A stretch of 64,000 bases of DNA from the NCBI RefSeq assembly GCF_003991565.1, contig NZ_CP032819.1:620001-684000 (forward strand), given 5' to 3'. Below, piece after piece: positions 60,706-64,000 of the stretch. Under the pieces are notes generated by a model that saw only the letters and a list, made by a program, of their open reading frames with translations, searched no databases and had not been told where the DNA came from. Position 1 is the first letter of the stretch, and every line of letters begins with the position of its first letter. The position numbers and the translations under genes are program-made. The DNA is from Butyricimonas faecalis (lineage in GTDB: Bacteria > Bacteroidota > Bacteroidia > Bacteroidales > Marinifilaceae).

Positions 60706-61974
60706 ATGATGTTATTAGCAATAAATACAACAATTGTCATGTCGGGGGTCATCGTGTTCCTTATCGTAACACTGATTCTGGTAGGCATGCTTTTGTTCGC
60801 CAAGGCCAAACTGACTCCCAAAGGAGAGGTGAAGGTTGATATTAATCATGGCGAAAAGGAATTAGTAACCGAACCGGGGTCCACGTTGTTGGCCACCCTT
60901 GGAAACAACAAGATCTTCCTTCCCTCGGCTTGTGGAGGTAAAGGTTCATGCGGTATGTGTCGTTGTCAGGTTGAATCCGGAGCAGGGTCTATCCTACCGA
61001 CAGAAACAGGGTTCTTCTCTTATAAACAACAACACGACAACTGGCGTTTGGCTTGCCAAGTGAAAGTGAAAGAGAATATCGAAATGCACATTCCGGAAGC
61101 AGTTCTTGGAATCAAGAAATGGGAATGTGAAGTGGTTTCTAACAGAAACATCTCTACTTTCTTGAAAGAATTCGTGGTAAAATTACCGGAAGGCGAAAAT
61201 TTGAAATTCAAATCCGGTGGATACATCCAGATTGACGTACCCGCAATCGATGTTGACTTCAAGACTTTCGATATTGACGAGAAGTATAAGGCAGACTGGG
61301 AGCGGATGAAGATGTTCGATCTCAAAATGCACAATCCGGAAGCTACTTACCGGGCTTACTCTATGGCCAACTCCCCGGCGGAAGGTAACATTATCATGTT
61401 GAACATTCGTATCGCTACTCCCCCGTTTGACAAAGCCATCGGTGGTTTTGCCAACGTGAACCCCGGTATCTGTTCTTCATACATCTTCTCTCGCAAACCG
61501 GGAGATAAGGTAAATATTTCCGGACCTTACGGAGAGTTCTTCTTGAGAGACACGAATAATGAAATGATGTTTATCGGTGGTGGTGCCGGTATGGCCCCCA
61601 TGCGTTCACACATCTTTAACCTCTTCCACACGATGCACACCGATCGTAAAGTTACTTTCTGGTACGGTGCGCGTGCTTTGCAAGAAGCTCCTTACGTGGA
61701 TGAGTTCAACAAGATTCAAGAAGAGAACCCGAACTTCCACTGGACGCTGGCTCTTGACAGACCGGATCCCGTGGCAGATGCGGCAGGCGTGGCTTATAAA
61801 CCGGGCTTTGTTCACCAAGTAATCTTCGAGAATTATTTGAAGAATCATGAAAACCCTGAAGATATTGAATATTACCTCTGCGGTCCTCCTATGATGATCT
61901 CGGCAGTAACCAAAATGCTGTACGACCTTGGAGTTCCGGATGAAAACGTGATGTACGATAACTTCGGAGGATAA
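60706..61974 (+). CDS. nqrF: Na+-NQR subunit F (NADH dehydrogenase subunit)
   Basis: A 422-residue subunit that takes electrons from NADH. It has one N-terminal helix (about 11-32), a [2Fe-2S] ferredoxin domain with Cys76, Cys82, Cys85 and Cys117, an FAD-binding domain with RAYSMANSP and an NADH-binding domain with GGGAGMAPMRSH, ending YDNFGG. A terminator hairpin follows. This completes a canonical nqrABCDEF operon. Confidence 0.96.
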   Translation: MMLLAINTTIVMSGVIVFLIVTLILVGMLLFAKAKLTPKGEVKVDINHGEKELVTEPGSTLLATLGNNKIFLPSACGGKGSCGMCRCQVESGAGSILPTETGFFSYKQQHDNWRLACQVKVKENIEMHIPEAVLGIKKWECEVVSNRNISTFLKEFVVKLPEGENLKFKSGGYIQIDVPAIDVDFKTFDIDEKYKADWERMKMFDLKMHNPEATYRAYSMANSPAEGNIIMLNIRIATPPFDKAIGGFANVNPGICSSYIFSRKPGDKVNISGPYGEFFLRDTNNEMMFIGGGAGMAPMRSHIFNLFHTMHTDRKVTFWYGARALQEAPYVDEFNKIQEENPNFHWTLALDRPDPVADAAGVAYKPGFVHQVIFENYLKNHENPEDIEYYLCGPPMMISAVTKMLYDLGVPDENVMYDNFGG

Positions 61975-61982
61975 TCAAAATA

Positions 61983-62012
61983 AAAAAAGCTGCTTGTGAA
62001 AGCAGCTTTTTT
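61983..62012 (+). terminator. Terminator of the nqr operon
   Basis: aaaaaagctgctt pairs with aagcagctttttt (about 62000-62012) with a short gtga loop, then T and A-rich sequence. It stands between the converging nqrF and PbgA-like genes. Confidence 0.88.
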
Positions 62013-62013
62013 A

Positions 62014-63891
62014 TTATTTCTTTAAAAACATATTCTTAAATTCTATCGCTTCAAGCAGTAACCCGGCATTTACCTGATTTCTAGAAAGACGATTTAACGA
62101 AGAATCCGTCACGTGTATATTCCCGGCTACCTTTTTTTCGTAGATCACGTTGTCCATGATAAAAGCATAGTTTTGCGGGTCTCCGGCCAGATGAAAAGGC
62201 GGCCGCTCGGGATCAAATAAATCTTTTCCCATAGAAAAGTCCCCCGCTGGATTCTTTACTCCCAGCACTTGTTTCATTAAAGTCGGCGTCACATCGTAAT
62301 GAGATGTTCTATGCGAATACACTCCGGGAGTGTTTCCCGGATAATACAGGATAAACGGAACATGCACTTGTGCATTCGAGAAATCACTTCCATGGCCCCA
62401 AAAGTTCTTCTTATTCTCGTTAAATTCCTGCCCGTGATCCCCGGTAATAACAATCACGGAATTATCTAACAACCCGTTCGCCTCCAATTTATTCACCACT
62501 TTTCCCACAAGAGAATCCACGTAATAGGCGCAATTACGGTACAAGTTAAAGAACGGTTCTGGATCCAGGTTATTATTCAAAGCCAGATAATTGGCATAAT
62601 CCCACGAAGGCTGAAATTTCTTACGATAAGGAGCCGGAATGTCTATCGCGTGCAGCAAATCATAAAATACGAAAGAAAAGAACGGTTTATTTACCTCTTT
62701 CCGTTCATCCAAGTAATTCAGAAAGTCTTCCGTGATCTTGTTATCCCGATCAAAAGGAGTGGCTCCCGGTGTTTCTTTGCGAATATCTTTCACCTCCCCG
62801 AAGATGATGCGATAAAAAGGAGGATTCACGAGAGTTGCACTGGCGAATGTTTCTATATCATATCCTCTTTCCAATAAATTCTCGATAAATAAAGGCTGTA
62901 CTCCCGTACGTTCAAAATCTTGCCAGTAGGTTGCGGAAATACCGAAAAACAAACCGAATATCCCACCTCGTGTGCCATTACTGGAACTCAAATGACGATT
63001 GAATACCGCAGAACGATCGCCAAAAGCCCGGATGTTGGGACAGCATTCCCGGGTAAAGGTTCTGAAATTCCATGAATCCAAAATAAGATAGATTATATTC
63101 AACGGTTTCACGCTATCCACTTTTTCCAGAGGATAAAGAGGGTACACGAAACTATGCCCCTGCCCTTTATCCGGGTTATTTACATACAAGTCCTCCTTTT
63201 TGACCACCCCCAACTTCAACATCAATCGGTTGGCCGTCAAAGGATAGTATTGTGGCAAACAAGCCGATACTTCCATGATCGAGTTCACGTTGGCAGCCGC
63301 GGCATAAGCATGAGTTAATTGGGGAGCAATACAAGAAAACAAGAAAAGATAAATCCCTATTTTCACCTGTTTAGAAGTAACATACCGGGCATATCGATAA
63401 GCAATAAAAACAACAGCCAAAGTAAACAGCAAGATAAGTAACCCGATAAGTACTCCATGCAGGATCAACGTGTTGTTAAACACGAACACCTGACTCCCAC
63501 CCCCACCAAAAGCCAGATCCAGCACGAATCCGTTGATATGAAATTTATACAACTGAAAAACAATCCCGTTCAAATAGGCCAGCACGTTCAATAAAAATAT
63601 AGCACAAGTGAATAATATCGTACCCACGTTCCGCATTTTCTGCCACCACGTGAAGGGAAGATATAAAATGACCCAAGGAATCAACGTGAAAAGAAAAGCT
63701 TGCCCCAATGCCGCTATCAAATAATAAAGACCTCCGGTGAAATCCAAGGATTCCCAGTAATTACTATTCACGAGATAAATCACAAATTGAACAAGTAACA
63801 TGCAAGAGGCACAGGCATAAAACAAGAAACCCCTCTTCAAATAATTCATTTTCCCGGTGTAAACTTTTGATTTAGAAGTATCAAATATCAT
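62014..63891 (-). CDS. PbgA/YejM-like membrane sulfatase-fold protein
   Basis: A 625-residue protein with five N-terminal helices (about 18-205) and a periplasmic alkaline-phosphatase/sulfatase-like domain (about 245-590). Matches to PbgA/YejM-type proteins are NIIYLILDSWNFRTF and SSSNGTRGGIFGLFFGIS, plus VIVITGDHGQEFNE and WGHGSDFSNAQVHVPFILY. Relatives regulate lipopolysaccharide synthesis or transport lipids rather than hydrolyse sulfate esters. The Asp/His residues of the fold are partly kept. The start may be at the ATG at 63849 (MNYLKRG). No LPS genes are adjacent. Confidence 0.82.
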   Translation of the reverse strand: MIFDTSKSKVYTGKMNYLKRGFLFYACASCMLLVQFVIYLVNSNYWESLDFTGGLYYLIAALGQAFLFTLIPWVILYLPFTWWQKMRNVGTILFTCAIFLLNVLAYLNGIVFQLYKFHINGFVLDLAFGGGGSQVFVFNNTLILHGVLIGLLILLFTLAVVFIAYRYARYVTSKQVKIGIYLFLFSCIAPQLTHAYAAAANVNSIMEVSACLPQYYPLTANRLMLKLGVVKKEDLYVNNPDKGQGHSFVYPLYPLEKVDSVKPLNIIYLILDSWNFRTFTRECCPNIRAFGDRSAVFNRHLSSSNGTRGGIFGLFFGISATYWQDFERTGVQPLFIENLLERGYDIETFASATLVNPPFYRIIFGEVKDIRKETPGATPFDRDNKITEDFLNYLDERKEVNKPFFSFVFYDLLHAIDIPAPYRKKFQPSWDYANYLALNNNLDPEPFFNLYRNCAYYVDSLVGKVVNKLEANGLLDNSVIVITGDHGQEFNENKKNFWGHGSDFSNAQVHVPFILYYPGNTPGVYSHRTSHYDVTPTLMKQVLGVKNPAGDFSMGKDLFDPERPPFHLAGDPQNYAFIMDNVIYEKKVAGNIHVTDSSLNRLSRNQVNAGLLLEAIEFKNMFLKK

Positions 63892-64000
63892 AAACGATTG
63901 TATTTAGAAATGATCATATAATAGTTGCAAATAAAAAGCATTAAATCGACTTTTCAATCATTTTCTTAAAAATTCATTCTCAATTATTTAATTCTTTTTC

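Noticed and set aside
1..64000. CRISPR arrays, insertion sequences, prophage, toxin-antitoxin or restriction systems
   Set aside because: No regular direct-repeat arrays, transposase, integrase, capsid or nuclease-methylase genes are present; all long frames are core or envelope genes.

Overview
The window comes from the chromosome of an anaerobic, Gram-negative member of the Bacteroidota, most likely order Bacteroidales. The signs are recurrent TAnnTTTG -7 promoter boxes (several with a TTTG/TTGG -33 box 19-20 nt upstream), long Bacteroidota-type NusB and signal peptidase I, a DUF4286-like protein beside ruvC, a probable glycine-lipid acyltransferase pair, a six-gene Na+-NQR operon and a phosphate butyryltransferase. 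The butyrate enzyme together with the overall gene content would fit Odoribacteraceae (Odoribacter/Butyricimonas-like); the genus is inference. The window is gene-dense core chromosome. I see no rRNA, tRNA, CRISPR array, prophage, insertion sequence or replication origin.

Layout. 0-9.4 kb: fabI, recN, nusB, a stand-alone receiver protein, a LOG-family phosphoribohydrolase, gyrB, an unknown protein and an ATP-grasp protein of unknown substrate. 9.6-15.4 kb: a C4-dicarboxylate/asparagine locus (Dcu antiporter, secreted asparaginase, two paralogous porins flanking a glycine-zipper OmpA lipoprotein). 15.5-20 kb: a fused aconitase-superfamily enzyme lacking several canonical substrate-binding residues, cutC, and lipA-lipB. 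20-24.2 kb: cyclophilin, ptb, an MFS carrier, adk and a small unknown protein. 24.4-28.2 kb: a class A penicillin-binding protein followed by a small two-helix membrane protein, and a cation/proton antiporter. 28.3-33.4 kb: a tight operon of patatin-Omp85, ApbE and a second POTRA/barrel-like protein. 33.6-37.1 kb: S9 peptidase, omega-amidase-like nitrilase, PlsC-like acyltransferase. 37.3-40.3 kb: rplU-rpmA, serS, DUF4286, ruvC. 40.4-48.4 kb: TPR lipoprotein, glycine-lipid acyltransferases, LysE exporter, PhoH, lepB, dapB. 48.5-51.8 kb: thrS-infC-rpmI-rplT. 52.4-55.6 kb: bactofilin-rex, folC and a META lipoprotein. 55.9-62 kb: nqrABCDEF. 62-63.9 kb: a PbgA/YejM-like membrane sulfatase-fold protein.

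Functional links. Asparaginase plus Dcu would feed aspartate/fumarate into fumarate respiration. NQR would generate the sodium gradient, and ApbE in the same window is the enzyme family that attaches FMN to NqrB and NqrC. Rex could sense the NADH/NAD+ ratio that NQR changes. Envelope functions dominate the rest: porins, OmpA, PBP1, patatin-Omp85, lipoproteins, bactofilin, acyltransferases and PbgA-like.

The most unusual signals outside genes are three families of AT-rich inverted-repeat hairpins that recur between genes, including inside the nqr operon, plus degenerate copies of a GC-richer element sharing TGATTACCAGGYGG. The most unusual coding signals are the divergent aconitase-like enzyme, the ATP-grasp protein and the ApbE gene packed between two Omp85-like genes.
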